A DNA stretch of 64,000 nt from Amycolatopsis echigonensis (GCF_014174495.1 NZ_JACJHR010000002.1:1-64000), one strand, 5' to 3'; shown: positions 52,940-62,511, counted from the stretch's first letter. Translations and numbers: made by a program. The notes: generated from the letters alone by a model not told the origin.

Positions 52940-53889
52940 CGCACCGCATCGCACTCGTCGGCACCGGCAACATGGGCTCGCTGCACGCCCGCGTCCTGTC
53001 GCAGAACGACCGGGTGGACCTGGCCCGCGTGATCGACCCGCGCGAGGAAGCCGGCCGCGCGGTCGCCGAACGCTACGAAACCGAGTGGACGCCGGAAATC
53101 GGCTCACTGTCCGATGTGGACGCGGTGGTGCTCGCCTCGGCCACCGAGGTGCATTACGAGCTGGCACAAGAGATTCTCGGCCAGGGCAAGCCGATGCTGG
53201 TCGAGAAGCCGGTGTGCAACAGCCTCGAGCTCTCGCAGGAAATCGTTGCCCTGTCGGCGAAAAAGGACGTCCCGCTGATGTGCGGGCTCCTCGAGCGCTA
53301 CAACCCGGCCGTGATGACCGCGCGGGCGCTGGTGAACGAACCGGTGCACCTGATGGCGCGCCGGCACGGCCCGTACGCGCCGCGGATCAAGACCGGTGTC
53401 GCGTGGGACCTGCTGGTGCACGACGTCGACCTGGCGATCCAGTTCTTCGGCGGGGCCACGCCGGGCCGGGTCACCTCCAGCGCGGGGTATTTCCACCCGC
53501 AGTCGGTCGCCGGCGCCGAGGACACCATCGAGACGGTGCTGTCCTTCCCCACCGGCCTGGCGACCGTGTCGGCTTCGCGGCTGGCGCAGCGCAAGGTGCG
53601 GTCGCTGATGGTGTCCGAACTGGACCGGATGGTGGAGATCGACCTGCTGCGCCGCGACGTGACGATCTACCGGCACGTCTCGCACGATTCGGTCACCCCG
53701 GACGGCCTCGGCTACCGGCAGCAGACCGTCATCGAAATCCCGGAGCTGGTCACCGCGCGCGAACCGCTGGCGACGCAGCTGGACCGGTTCGTCGATCTGC
53801 TGGAAGGCAAGGTCGACGCGGAGGTCGAGCGGGCGCTGATCCTGCCGTCGCACGAGGTCGTGGCGCAGGTTTTGGCCGAAGCCGCCTGA
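52936..53889 (+). CDS. Gfo/Idh/MocA family oxidoreductase
   Basis: A 317-residue NAD(P)-dependent sugar oxidoreductase. The Rossmann motif is IALVGTGNMGSLHARVL, with the family's EKP motif in MLVEKPVCNS, and the catalytic region DLLVHDVDLAIQFFGG holds the conserved histidine and aspartate. Together with the preceding aminotransferase it could oxidise a sugar at C3 and allow 3-amination, as WlbA does; that pathway is inferred. Its stop codon touches the convergent anti-sigma-like gene with no gap. Confidence 0.88.
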   Translation: MTHRIALVGTGNMGSLHARVLSQNDRVDLARVIDPREEAGRAVAERYETEWTPEIGSLSDVDAVVLASATEVHYELAQEILGQGKPMLVEKPVCNSLELSQEIVALSAKKDVPLMCGLLERYNPAVMTARALVNEPVHLMARRHGPYAPRIKTGVAWDLLVHDVDLAIQFFGGATPGRVTSSAGYFHPQSVAGAEDTIETVLSFPTGLATVSASRLAQRKVRSLMVSELDRMVEIDLLRRDVTIYRHVSHDSVTPDGLGYRQQTVIEIPELVTAREPLATQLDRFVDLLEGKVDAEVERALILPSHEVVAQVLAEAA

Positions 53890-54627
53890 TTACGTGGTGA
53901 GGCGTTTGCCGTCCGCGGAGTAGGCGACCAGCGGGGTCGCGCTCTCGGCGGACGGCACGTCGTCCTGGTCGAACCAGAACACGACCACGTCGGGGTCCTC
54001 GCTCCAGCGCGCCGTGTGCGCCGGGACCGTGCGACCGTCCACTGTGGTCTCAATGCGGGCGGCCGGGCCGCTGAAGTAGCCGTACACCGGCACCCAGACG
54101 TCGGCGACGGTGGTGCCGCCCGAGGTGGCGTGGAAGCCGAAAGACCGGTCCTTGCCGTCGGATTCGTTGGCGAGGTAGAGCGGGCGCAGGTTTCCGTCCG
54201 GCTCGGAGAGGCTCGCCATCACTCCGAACTGGACGTTCGGCAGATTCTCCGGGTCATCGATTTCCGTTGCGTAGAAGACAAGTTCGGCGCCTTCGGCGTA
54301 GGTGCCGGTGGAAATCACCTCGCCGAGCGGCCGCGATTCAGCCGACGTCGGCGCCGGAAGAGGAGTCGACGAGGCCACGCTCGTCACCATCGGCGACGGT
54401 GACGCCGCCGCGTGCACCGGTTCCGGCGCACTGCCCGGCGAACGCAGCCAGGCCGCCCCGAACACGACGGCGACCACGGCCAACGCCGCGCCGGACGACG
54501 TCAGAACCCGCCGCCGACGCCGGATCCGCCCGCCCTCTTTGAAGATCCGGTCGAGATCGGGCTCGGCGAAAGGCTCCGCGGGCGCTTCCTGAAGCGCGGC
54601 ACGCAATCGGTCGAGTTCGTCGGTCAC
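53890..54627 (-). CDS. Single-pass membrane protein paired with the sigma factor
   Basis: A 245-residue protein with a 45-residue cytoplasmic N-terminus (VTDELDRLRAALQEAP), an arginine-rich stop (GGRIRRRRR), one membrane helix (about residues 42-60) and an exported domain of about 180 residues with beta-rich sequence. This is the layout of anti-sigma or sensor proteins in the SigE-family ECF systems of actinomycetes. The GTG at 54627 overlaps the sigma-factor stop by 4 nt. No zinc-binding HxxxCxxC motif is seen, so it is not a classical ZAS anti-sigma factor. Confidence 0.72.
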   Translation of the reverse strand: MTDELDRLRAALQEAPAEPFAEPDLDRIFKEGGRIRRRRRVLTSSGAALAVVAVVFGAAWLRSPGSAPEPVHAAASPSPMVTSVASSTPLPAPTSAESRPLGEVISTGTYAEGAELVFYATEIDDPENLPNVQFGVMASLSEPDGNLRPLYLANESDGKDRSFGFHATSGGTTVADVWVPVYGYFSGPAARIETTVDGRTVPAHTARWSEDPDVVVFWFDQDDVPSAESATPLVAYSADGKRLTT

Positions 54628-55121
54628 GCGCTCACCTCCCCGACCAGCGCGTCGCCGTCGACACGCAGCTTTGCCAGCGCGCGCGAATTGGTGCTCTTGA
54701 CCGTGCCGACGGACACGCCCAGTTCCTCGGCGACTTGGTGTTCCGGCAAATCGAAGAAATGCCGGAGAACCACTACGGCGCGTTCCCGGGCGGTGAGCCG
54801 GGCCAATGCGTCGGAAAGCCATTCCCGATCGGTGACGGCGTGCGAGATGTCGGGCACCTTCGCCGGTTCCGGCATCTCCTCGGTGGCGTATTCGCGGAGC
54901 GGTCGGCGCCAGATGTCGATGACGTGATTGGCCAGCACGCGCCGGGCGTAGGCGTACGGGTTCTTCCGCCGCACCCTGGGCCAGGCGGCATAAGTGCGGG
55001 TGAAGGCGGTCTGCGCGGCGTCTTCGGCCTGATGGCGGTCGCCGGTGAGCAGATAGGCCGCGTGAGTGAGCCGAGCGGAACAGGACCGCACGAAGTCGGC
55101 GAATTCGTCGTCCCCGCGCAC
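54624..55121 (-). CDS. SigE-family ECF RNA polymerase sigma factor
   Basis: A 165-residue ECF sigma factor of the actinobacterial SigE-like (SigE family, SigM-type) group. Region 2 spans residues 5-75 (LLTGDRHQAEDAAQTAFTRTYAAW; YARRVLANHVIDIWRR); region 4 is LTARERAVVVLRHFFDLPEHQVAEELGVSVGTVKST. It is translationally coupled to the membrane partner. Its promoter region is the 160-nt gap 5' of it, shared with the end of the acyltransferase gene; target genes are unknown but could include the surrounding glycan genes. Confidence 0.92.
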   Translation of the reverse strand: MRGDDEFADFVRSCSARLTHAAYLLTGDRHQAEDAAQTAFTRTYAAWPRVRRKNPYAYARRVLANHVIDIWRRPLREYATEEMPEPAKVPDISHAVTDREWLSDALARLTARERAVVVLRHFFDLPEHQVAEELGVSVGTVKSTNSRALAKLRVDGDALVGEVSA

Positions 55122-55281
55122 TATCCCACCCCTGTTTCCCGGTTGTCGTGCTGTCCAGGTTACGGGGATGGGAGACGTGCGTCGATGAAATAGCTGGTCA
55201 GTCTTGTCTCAATGGCGACGCATCGTTTCCGGGGAAGTGCGTCGAGGAGAAACGCCAACCGCGTGACGCGCCGTGTCCGGA

Positions 55282-55899
55282 TCACTTCCCGCTGAAATCT
55301 CCGGACGGGGAGCCCCAGCCGGACGGGTCGTCCGACAAAGCGCGGCGGCGGGCGTTTTCCTCGCGGACCCGCTTCACCTCCGCCTCGATGTACTCCTCGT
55401 CGTAGCGCTGGAACACCCGCGCCGGGTTGCCCGCGACCAGCGAACGTTCCGGGACGTCCTTCGCGACCACCGAGTTCGGCTGCACCGTCGCGAAGTCGCC
55501 GATCGTGACGCCCGGCATGATCACCACGAGGCCGCCGATGAAACAGCCCTTGCCGATTTTCACCGGCTTGCGTTCGATCAGGTCGCTGCCGGAATGGTTT
55601 TCCAGCGCCATGTTCGCCAGCCAGCTCGAATGCGTGAACACCAGCGTGTTCAGTCCGATGCTGGTGTGCTCGCCGATTTCCAGCCCGCCGCTCGCGTCGA
55701 GGACCGCGCCCTCGCCGACCCAGCAGTGCTCGCCCATCGTGAGGTTGTCCGGACTGACGATCTTGACCCGTTCGCGCACGCGGCACGATTCCGGCAGGCC
55801 GAGAAACTTGGCCCGCTCGGCGTCGTTCATGTACTGCGCGACGAGGTCGTTCAGGATCATCGGGCGCAGCCGGTTGCTGCGCTCGTCATCGAAGAACAT
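55282..55899 (-). CDS. Hexapeptide-repeat (LbH) acyltransferase
   Basis: A 205-residue left-handed beta-helix acyltransferase. Hexapeptide turns run through residues about 45-165 (VSPDNLTMGEHCWVGEGAVL, IGEHTSIGLNTLVF, IGKGCFIGGLVVIMPGVTIGDFATV), and the catalytic histidine is probably in VFTHSSW. The C-terminal LVAGNPARVF is typical of WbbJ/LacA-like O- or N-acetyltransferases. It follows the GT4 gene with a TGATG overlap, so it most likely acetylates the sugar produced or transferred by this operon. Confidence 0.88.
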   Translation of the reverse strand: MFFDDERSNRLRPMILNDLVAQYMNDAERAKFLGLPESCRVRERVKIVSPDNLTMGEHCWVGEGAVLDASGGLEIGEHTSIGLNTLVFTHSSWLANMALENHSGSDLIERKPVKIGKGCFIGGLVVIMPGVTIGDFATVQPNSVVAKDVPERSLVAGNPARVFQRYDEEYIEAEVKRVREENARRRALSDDPSGWGSPSGDFSGK

Positions 55900-57116
55900 C
55901 AGTTGTCCGCCACCAGTTTCGTGAGCACCCGCAGGTGTTCCTCGGCCACTACGTCCAGCCCGAAGTTGTCGCGGACCATCGCGGCTTCCCGTTCGGCGAT
56001 CCGCGCGCGCTCCTTCGGATCGTCCAAAAGGGACAGTACGGTGGTCGCGACCGCCTCGGAATCGTTCGGCCGCACCAGCAGGATGTTCTCGCCGTTGTGC
56101 AGTTCGATGCCGGGGTAGTTGTCCTCGGTGACCGACGCGATGGTCGCGGTGCCGGACAGCATCGCCTCCAGCGACGCGGTGCCGCAGCCGCCGTTGAGGT
56201 CGTGCGTGACGATGTCCGCGGCCGCGAAGTACGCCGGCACGTCCGCCTTCGGCACCGCGCCGGTGACGATCAGCGCGTCCGAGACGCCGAGTTCCTTGGC
56301 GCGCTGCTGGAACGCGTCGTGATACACCCGGCCGACGACCACCACGCGCAGCCCGGGATGCCGCTCCAGGATCGTGGGCAGCGCCTCGATCAGCGGCAGC
56401 CGGTCGCGCAGCGGGATCACGTGCCCGAGCGACACGATCAGCGGCGCGTCCCCGATTTCCAGTTCCGCGCGCACGTCCTTGGTCACCGGCTTGGCGAAAT
56501 GCCCGGTGTCCACCGCGATCGGGAAGTACTCGGAGTTGTCGTCGCTCGTGCCGTAGCGGTCGACGCAGTAGTCGACGCCCTGCTTGTCGAGGATGATGAA
56601 GCGCGGGCGCAGGTACTTCAGCACCGGGTTGACCAGCATCGCGTCGAGCGCGCGGAAAACCCGGCCGTACATCTTGTTCTCGCTGATCAGCAGCGTGTGG
56701 ATGGTCAGCAGAACGGGCAGCTTGTGCCGGCGCGCGTAGATGCCGACCATCCAGGACAGGTCGAAGAACTGCCCGTGCAGGTGCACCGCGTCCGGTTTGA
56801 ACTCGTTCAGCAGCTTCCACAGCCGCCGCCAGTTGCCCGGCCGCATCGACGCGAACGTCATGTCGAAGTCGATCGACAGGCCGAGCTGCGGCATTTTCAC
56901 CGCGGGAAGGCGCACGACGCGGTATCCGTCGCGCTCCTCTTCCGCCGGCGCGTCACCGTAGGCAGCGGTGATCGCCAGCACTTCGTTCCCGGCGGCCGCG
57001 TACTCGGCGGCCAGCGAGGCCGACATGTGCGCGCTTCCGCCCACCCGCGGCGGGAAGAAGTTGTTCACCACCACGATCCGCATGGGCTTTCCTTCGGCCG
57101 GGCCCGCAGTGCTCAT
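55899..57116 (-). CDS. GT4-type glycosyltransferase
   Basis: A 405-residue GT-B glycosyltransferase of family 4. The N-terminal domain begins MRIVVVNNFFPPRVGGSAHM, the typical G-G-x loop; the C-terminal domain has the donor-binding HDLNGGCGTASLEAMLSGTATIA with the E-x7-E type pattern. It acts in the cytoplasm on a lipid-linked or soluble acceptor. Two starts are possible: ATG 57116 (AAGGGGA 8 nt upstream) and ATG 57083 (GAAGGAAAG 5 nt upstream). It is the third gene of the run that starts at 59240. Confidence 0.88.
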   Translation of the reverse strand: MSTAGPAEGKPMRIVVVNNFFPPRVGGSAHMSASLAAEYAAAGNEVLAITAAYGDAPAEEERDGYRVVRLPAVKMPQLGLSIDFDMTFASMRPGNWRRLWKLLNEFKPDAVHLHGQFFDLSWMVGIYARRHKLPVLLTIHTLLISENKMYGRVFRALDAMLVNPVLKYLRPRFIILDKQGVDYCVDRYGTSDDNSEYFPIAVDTGHFAKPVTKDVRAELEIGDAPLIVSLGHVIPLRDRLPLIEALPTILERHPGLRVVVVGRVYHDAFQQRAKELGVSDALIVTGAVPKADVPAYFAAADIVTHDLNGGCGTASLEAMLSGTATIASVTEDNYPGIELHNGENILLVRPNDSEAVATTVLSLLDDPKERARIAEREAAMVRDNFGLDVVAEEHLRVLTKLVADN

Positions 57117-57153
57117 TACGCATTCCCCTTGGAAGACGCGCCGACGGAAGTGC

Positions 57154-58083
57154 TCACTCGGAGTCCCGCACCAAGGCGCGCATGCCCTCTTCGACGGTGA
57201 TCGTCGGCTCCCAGCCGAGCACCTCGCGGGCGCGGGTGATGTCCGCGGCGCGGCGGGACACGAGCACGTCGCGCTTGTTGAACACCGGCTCGACGTCGAC
57301 GCCGACGGCCTCGATCAGGATCTTCGCCAGGGTGGCGATCGAGGTGTCGATGCCGGTGCCGATGTTGATCGGCAGGTTCGCCTGCTCCGACTCCAGCGCG
57401 GCGACGACGCCCCTGGCGAGGTCGGTCACGTGCACGAAGTCCATCGACTGGTCGCCCGCGCCGTCGATGATCGGCGGCTGGCCGGCGCGCAGGCGCTGGA
57501 TGAAGTGGTTGATGACCGAGGTGTAGTACGCCTCGATCTTCTGGCCGGGGCCGTACACGTTGAAGAAGCGCAGGGCGTTCCAGGAGAGGCCCTTGGTGCG
57601 CTCGTAGAAGCCCAGCAGGTCCTCGCCCGCGCGCTTGGAGATGCAGTACGGGGTGAGCGGGTTCAGCTTGTCGTCCTCGTGCATCGGCAGCTTCTCCGGC
57701 TCGCCGTACACCGAGGCGCTGGAGGCGAACACCAGGCGCTCGACGCCCTCGTCGGCGGCGGCCGCGAAGACGTTGTTGTTGCCGACCATGTTGATGTCGA
57801 TCGACTCGCCCGGGTCCGCGACCGACTTGTTGATCGACACGGTGGCGAAGTGGATCGCGTGCGTGCAGCCGCGGATGGCCTCGCGGACGCCGACGCCGTA
57901 GCGCACGTCCTTCTCGACCAGTTCGACCTTGCCGGTGGCGACGAACTCGTTGACCCGGTCGCGGTTGCCGCGGGTCATGTTGTCGAAGATGCGGACCGTG
58001 TAGTCCTTCTCCAGCAGCAGCGGGATCACGTGCGAGGCGATGAAACCGCCGGCGCCGGTGAAGAAAACTTTCTTGTCGGACAT
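57154..58083 (-). CDS. NAD-dependent nucleotide-sugar epimerase/dehydratase
   Basis: A 309-residue extended SDR resembling UDP-glucose 4-epimerases and GDP/UDP-sugar dehydratases. The cofactor motif is VFFTGAGGFIASHVIPLL, the catalytic Y-x-x-x-K is in PYCISKRAGED, and the serine lies in FASSASVYGEPE. RFFNVYGPGQ is the family's substrate loop. It lies 26 nt after the aminotransferase gene, so it probably supplies or modifies the nucleotide sugar used by that enzyme and the downstream GT4. Confidence 0.9.
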   Translation of the reverse strand: MSDKKVFFTGAGGFIASHVIPLLLEKDYTVRIFDNMTRGNRDRVNEFVATGKVELVEKDVRYGVGVREAIRGCTHAIHFATVSINKSVADPGESIDINMVGNNNVFAAAADEGVERLVFASSASVYGEPEKLPMHEDDKLNPLTPYCISKRAGEDLLGFYERTKGLSWNALRFFNVYGPGQKIEAYYTSVINHFIQRLRAGQPPIIDGAGDQSMDFVHVTDLARGVVAALESEQANLPINIGTGIDTSIATLAKILIEAVGVDVEPVFNKRDVLVSRRAADITRAREVLGWEPTITVEEGMRALVRDSE

Positions 58084-58109
58084 GGGTTCTCCTCAGGAGG
58101 GTCGGCGGG

Positions 58110-59240
58110 TCAGGAAAGGGCGGATACGGCTTCGCGCACGGTGGTGACCACGCGCTCGACTTCGCTGTCGGTGAGTTCCGCGTGCATCGGGATCGCCAGC
58201 TGGCGGCGGAACGCGTCGGCGGAGACGGGCAGCGGCTGCTGCTCGCCGTACACCGGCTGCAGGTGGGAGGCGTAGGTGCCGAAGTTGCACTGCACGCCCT
58301 GTTCGCGGATCCGCAGAGCCAGCGCGTCGCGGCTGATCTCCGGGGCCACGGTCATCAAGTATGCCTGCCACGGGTGCTCGCGGTCGGGTGCCTCGACCGG
58401 AACGGTCAGCGCGTCGAGGTCCGCGAACGCCTCGTGGTAGCGCTTGGCCACCGAGCGGCGGGCGGCGAGCAGGTCGGGCAGCCGGTCGAGCTGCACGCCC
58501 ATGATCGCGGCCTGGATGTCCGACAGCCGGAAGTTCCAGCCGAGCTCGTGGAACGTCGGGATCGGCAGTTCCTGCGAGCCCTCGCGGGTGAACGCGGGTT
58601 CGATGCCGTAGGTGTGGATCTTGCGCGCGTGCGCGATCAGGTCCTCGCGGTTCGAGACCAGCGCGCCGCCCTCGCCCGCGGTGATGCCCTTGCGGCCGTG
58701 GAAGGAGAACGCGGCCAGGTCGGCGAGGCTGCCCGCCGGGCGGTTGCGGTAGGTCGCGCCCGCGGAGCAGGCGGCGTCCTCGAACAGCCACAGGCCGTGC
58801 TTGTCGGCGATGGCGCGGTACTCGTCGAAGTCGCCGGGCTGGCCCGCGACGTCGACGGCGAGGATGCCGACCGTGCGCGGCGTGATCAGCGCTTCGATCG
58901 CGGCCGGGTCGGCGCTGAAGATGTCCGGGCGGATGTCGGCGAAGACCGGCTTCGCGCCGGCCTGCAGCACGGCGTGGCCGGTCGCCGGGAAGGTGTAGTC
59001 GCCGACGATCACCTCGTCGCCGGGCTGGACGCCCAGCACCTTCAGGCCCAGGAACAGGGCGGAGCCGCAGTTGCTGGTGGTCAGAGCGTGCGCGGTGCCG
59101 GTCGTCTGCGCGAACCGTTCCTCGAAGCGACGGCACGCCGGGCCCGCGCCGGCCAGCCAGCCGGAACGGAACACTTCGGCGACGGCTGCGAGCTCTTCGT
59201 CGCCGACGGTCGGCTTCCCGAGCAGGACGGGTTCGCCCAC
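58110..59240 (-). CDS. Second DegT/DnrJ/EryC1 aminotransferase
   Basis: A 376-residue PLP-dependent sugar aminotransferase. Lys184 in FSFHGRKGITAGEGG is the Schiff-base lysine; LFEDAACSAGATY contains the PLP-ring aspartate. The F-H-G-R-K form resembles the PglE/WecE/Per-like 4-aminotransferases rather than the copy at 51833. The GTG at 59240 follows a clear AGGAG ribosome site 7 nt upstream, which decides the start; the open frame continues far upstream but is antisense to the SARP gene. It is the first gene of the operon aminotransferase-epimerase-GT4-acyltransferase. Confidence 0.9.
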   Translation of the reverse strand: MGEPVLLGKPTVGDEELAAVAEVFRSGWLAGAGPACRRFEERFAQTTGTAHALTTSNCGSALFLGLKVLGVQPGDEVIVGDYTFPATGHAVLQAGAKPVFADIRPDIFSADPAAIEALITPRTVGILAVDVAGQPGDFDEYRAIADKHGLWLFEDAACSAGATYRNRPAGSLADLAAFSFHGRKGITAGEGGALVSNREDLIAHARKIHTYGIEPAFTREGSQELPIPTFHELGWNFRLSDIQAAIMGVQLDRLPDLLAARRSVAKRYHEAFADLDALTVPVEAPDREHPWQAYLMTVAPEISRDALALRIREQGVQCNFGTYASHLQPVYGEQQPLPVSADAFRRQLAIPMHAELTDSEVERVVTTVREAVSALS

Positions 59241-59372
59241 GGTAGATCTCCTGTGCATCGGGGTGTCCCGCATTGCGCGGGGTCGCGCCGAAGTGTATAG
59301 AAGTCGCGCTTCCTGCCTGTTTCGGGGACAGAACCCACGGGTAGCCACCCGTCCGGGGCATAGGCTCACGGA

Positions 59373-62300
59373 ATGCGGATCGGGGTTCTGGGGGCCGTCG
59401 TCGCATGGGACGGCGCGGGCGGGACGGTCGCCGTAGGCGGCCCGCGAGGCCGGGCGCTGCTGGCGTTGCTCGCGGCGGATGCCGGACGCTTCGTGTCCGC
59501 CGAACGGCTCATCGACGGGCTGTACGGCGAGGAACCGCCGGACGGCGCGGCCAACGCGCTGCAATCGCAGGTCTCGCGGCTGCGCGGCGCGCTGAAACTG
59601 CCGATCGAACTCACCTCGGCGGGGTACCGCCTCCGGATCGAACCGGACGAAGTGGACGCGCACCGCTTCGCACGACTGGCCGGCGAGGGCCGTCGCGAAC
59701 TGGCCGAGGGCGACCCGACGCGGGCCAGCGATCTGCTCGGCGAGGCGCTCGCGTTGTGGCGCGGACCGGCGTTCGCCGACGTGCCAGCCGCAGAGGTCCA
59801 GGCCACCCGGCTGACCGAGCTGCGGGCCGAGGCGGCCGCCGACCGGGTCGACGCGGAGATCTCGCTCGGCCGCGCCGCCGACGTTCTCGACGAACTGCGC
59901 ACCGCCGTCGCCGAGCATCCGCTGCGCGAACGGCCGCGGGCCCAGCTGGTGCGCGCCCTGCACGCGGCGGGCCGGACCGCCGAGGCGCTGGCCGCGTTCG
60001 AGGACGCCCGTCGCACGCTCGCCGAGGAACTGGGCGCGGATCCTGGTCCAGACCTGTCTGAGGCGCATCTGGCCGCCTTGCGCGGCGAGTCGGCGAACGC
60101 CGCGACGCCCTTGCCCGCACAGCTCACCAGCTTCGTCGGCCGCGAAGACGAACTGCGCCAGGTCGCGGATCTCCTGCGGCAGGCCCGGCTCGTCACGCTG
60201 CTCGGCCCCGGCGGGACCGGGAAGACCCGGCTGGCCGTCGAAGCCGCGGCGGACGCGGGGCCGTGTGCCTTCGTGGAACTGGCCCCGCACGTCGCCGACG
60301 ACGTGCCACAGGCCGTCCTCACCGCGCTCGGTTTGCGCGAAGGGCCACGCGGTCGGCAAGACCCGGTCGACCGGCTCGTGTCGGCTTTGCGCGACCAGGC
60401 GACGTTGCTCGTGCTGGACAACTGCGAACACGTCATCGCCGCGGCAGCGCGGGTGGTCGCGCAGCTGCTGCCCGCTTGCCCCGGGCTGCGCGTCCTCGCG
60501 ACGAGCCGGGAACCGCTCGGCATCACCGGTGAACAGCTCGCGCCGATCCCCCGCCTGGCCGTGCCGCCACCAGGCACCGAGACAGTCGAGGCCTACCCCG
60601 CGGTCCGGCTGTTCCTCGACCGCGCCCGGGCGAGCGACCCGGCATTTCGGCTGACCGACGAGACTGCGGCCGACGTCGTGCGGATCTGCGCCGCGCTCGA
60701 CGGCCTTCCGCTCGCCCTGGAACTGGCCGCCGCCCGCGTGCGCACGCTGCCGGTCGCCGACATCGCCGCACGGCTCGACGACCGCTTCCAGCTCCTCGCC
60801 CGCGGCAGCCGCACCGCCGACGAACGGCACCGGTCGCTCCGCGGCGTCGTGGAATGGAGCTGGGATCTCCTCGATGAAGACGAACGCCGCCTCGCCCGCC
60901 GGCTGACCGTCTTCACCGGCGGCGCGACACTCGCGTACGCCGAGCAGGTATGCGACGCCCCCGTCGATCTGCTTCCCGAACTCGCCGACAAGTCGCTTGT
61001 CGAGCCTTCGAGCGGGCGCTACCGAATGCTGGAGACGATCCGCGCGTTCTGCGCGGAAAAGCTCGACGCTGCAGGCGAGACCGAGCGTTTCCGGCGCGCC
61101 CACGCGCAGGCGTTCCTGCGGCTCGTCGAGGAAGCCGACCCGAAGCTGCGCACCGCGGAACAGCTGGACTGGCTGCGGAAAATCGACGCTGAGTACGACA
61201 ACATCGTGGCCGCGCTCCGGTGGTCGGCCGCGGCGGATCCGTCGCTTGCCTTGCGGATCGCCACCGCACTGTCGATGTATTGGTGGCTGCGCGGACGACG
61301 TTACGAAGGCGCGACGCTGTCGATGGAAATCGTGCGCCACTGCCAAGCGGAACCGCCGGAAGGGCACCGCGAGCAATTCCTCATGTGCCTGCTGACCGCG
61401 ATGGCCGGCGCGCCCGAAGCCGCCGAAACGGCGAACTATCGGTCCTATGTGGAGCAATACCTGATGGACACTGCCTGGACGCCGGAGCATCCGATGATGC
61501 TCATGCTGTCCGGCGTCGTGCTCGGACCGCCGGAAGACAACGACGCGCGGCTCCAGTTGTCCGGTCTCGAAAAGCAACCCGACCCGTGGCTGAACGCACT
61601 CGTGCCGATGGGCGACGGTCTGCGTTCGATTCTCGCCGGGGAACTCGACGAAGCCGAACGCGGTCTGCGAGAAGGCGAAGCGCGCTACCGGGCGCTCGGC
61701 GAACGCTGGGGTCTGTCGATGGCGCTCGACCACCTTTCGCAACTGCTGGTTTTGCGCGGCCGTCACGAAGAAGCGCTCACCGCGATGACCGAGTCCCTGT
61801 CGCTCATGCAGACGCTCGGCGCGACCGACGACTACGCGGATCTGCTGTGCCGTCGCGGCGACAGCCGAGCGTTGCGCGGCGATCTCGACGGCGCGAAGGC
61901 GGACTACGAGCGGACCGTCGAACTGGCCCACCGCACCGGAATGCCCGAGACCCGGGCCAGCGGTCAGGTCGGACTGTCCGGGCTCGCCCGCCGCTCCGGC
62001 GATCTGGCCACCGCACGGGCTCTCGCCGAGCAGGCGCTCGCCGAATGCGCCGCGGACTCGTTCTCGGCCGCCATCGCGCGGGCAGCCGCGTCGATCGCGC
62101 TCGGCTGGATCGACGTGGCCGAGCATCGCCCGGAGGACGCCCGCCGCCGGATGCGACTCGGGGTCGAAACCGCGCACCGCTGGCATGACCACGGGTCACT
62201 GGCCACCGCGTTCGAGGGCGTCGCCGGGGTCTTCGCCGAGGAGGGCCGGTTCGCCGACGCCGCCGCTCTGCTCGGCGCGGCGGCCGCGGTGCGCGGGACC

Positions 62301-62450
62301 GCCGTGCCCGGCCAGCACGATGTCGCGCAGGTCACCGCGGCCGCGGAGCAGGCGCTCGGGCCGGACGGGTTCGCCGCCGCGTACACCGCCGGTAAGCAGC
62401 TAGAACCATACGAACGCCTCGAGTTGGCCGGATTGTCCCCGGTCCAGTGA
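59373..62450 (+). CDS. SARP/AfsR-type regulator with BTAD, NB-ARC-like ATPase and TPR region
   Basis: A 1,025-residue regulator. Residues about 1-90 form an OmpR-like DNA-binding domain (MRIGVLGAVVAWDG; ANALQSQVSRLRGAL), about 95-240 a bacterial transcriptional activator (BTAD) domain, and about 255-560 an STAND ATPase with Walker A VTLLGPGGTGKTRLAV and Walker B LLVLDNCEHVI. The rest is a helical TPR-like region (GDLDEAERGLREGEARYRALG). Such proteins commonly switch on secondary metabolism or envelope genes. It is divergent from the aminotransferase operon across 132 nt and could control it, but no operator repeat was found. Confidence 0.9.
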   Translation: MRIGVLGAVVAWDGAGGTVAVGGPRGRALLALLAADAGRFVSAERLIDGLYGEEPPDGAANALQSQVSRLRGALKLPIELTSAGYRLRIEPDEVDAHRFARLAGEGRRELAEGDPTRASDLLGEALALWRGPAFADVPAAEVQATRLTELRAEAAADRVDAEISLGRAADVLDELRTAVAEHPLRERPRAQLVRALHAAGRTAEALAAFEDARRTLAEELGADPGPDLSEAHLAALRGESANAATPLPAQLTSFVGREDELRQVADLLRQARLVTLLGPGGTGKTRLAVEAAADAGPCAFVELAPHVADDVPQAVLTALGLREGPRGRQDPVDRLVSALRDQATLLVLDNCEHVIAAAARVVAQLLPACPGLRVLATSREPLGITGEQLAPIPRLAVPPPGTETVEAYPAVRLFLDRARASDPAFRLTDETAADVVRICAALDGLPLALELAAARVRTLPVADIAARLDDRFQLLARGSRTADERHRSLRGVVEWSWDLLDEDERRLARRLTVFTGGATLAYAEQVCDAPVDLLPELADKSLVEPSSGRYRMLETIRAFCAEKLDAAGETERFRRAHAQAFLRLVEEADPKLRTAEQLDWLRKIDAEYDNIVAALRWSAAADPSLALRIATALSMYWWLRGRRYEGATLSMEIVRHCQAEPPEGHREQFLMCLLTAMAGAPEAAETANYRSYVEQYLMDTAWTPEHPMMLMLSGVVLGPPEDNDARLQLSGLEKQPDPWLNALVPMGDGLRSILAGELDEAERGLREGEARYRALGERWGLSMALDHLSQLLVLRGRHEEALTAMTESLSLMQTLGATDDYADLLCRRGDSRALRGDLDGAKADYERTVELAHRTGMPETRASGQVGLSGLARRSGDLATARALAEQALAECAADSFSAAIARAAASIALGWIDVAEHRPEDARRRMRLGVETAHRWHDHGSLATAFEGVAGVFAEEGRFADAAALLGAAAAVRGTAVPGQHDVAQVTAAAEQALGPDGFAAAYTAGKQLEPYERLELAGLSPVQ

Positions 62451-62511
62451 ACCGGTACCACGCCGTCGGGGGGTACGCAGCGCCGCACGAGAGCGCGTAG
62501 CCTTCCCTGCC

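Noticed and set aside
59241-62192. Upstream extension of the 58110-59240 aminotransferase to about 1,360 codons
   Set aside because: The extension is antisense to the SARP gene. A clear ribosome site precedes GTG 59240, and the protein from there has the normal family length.
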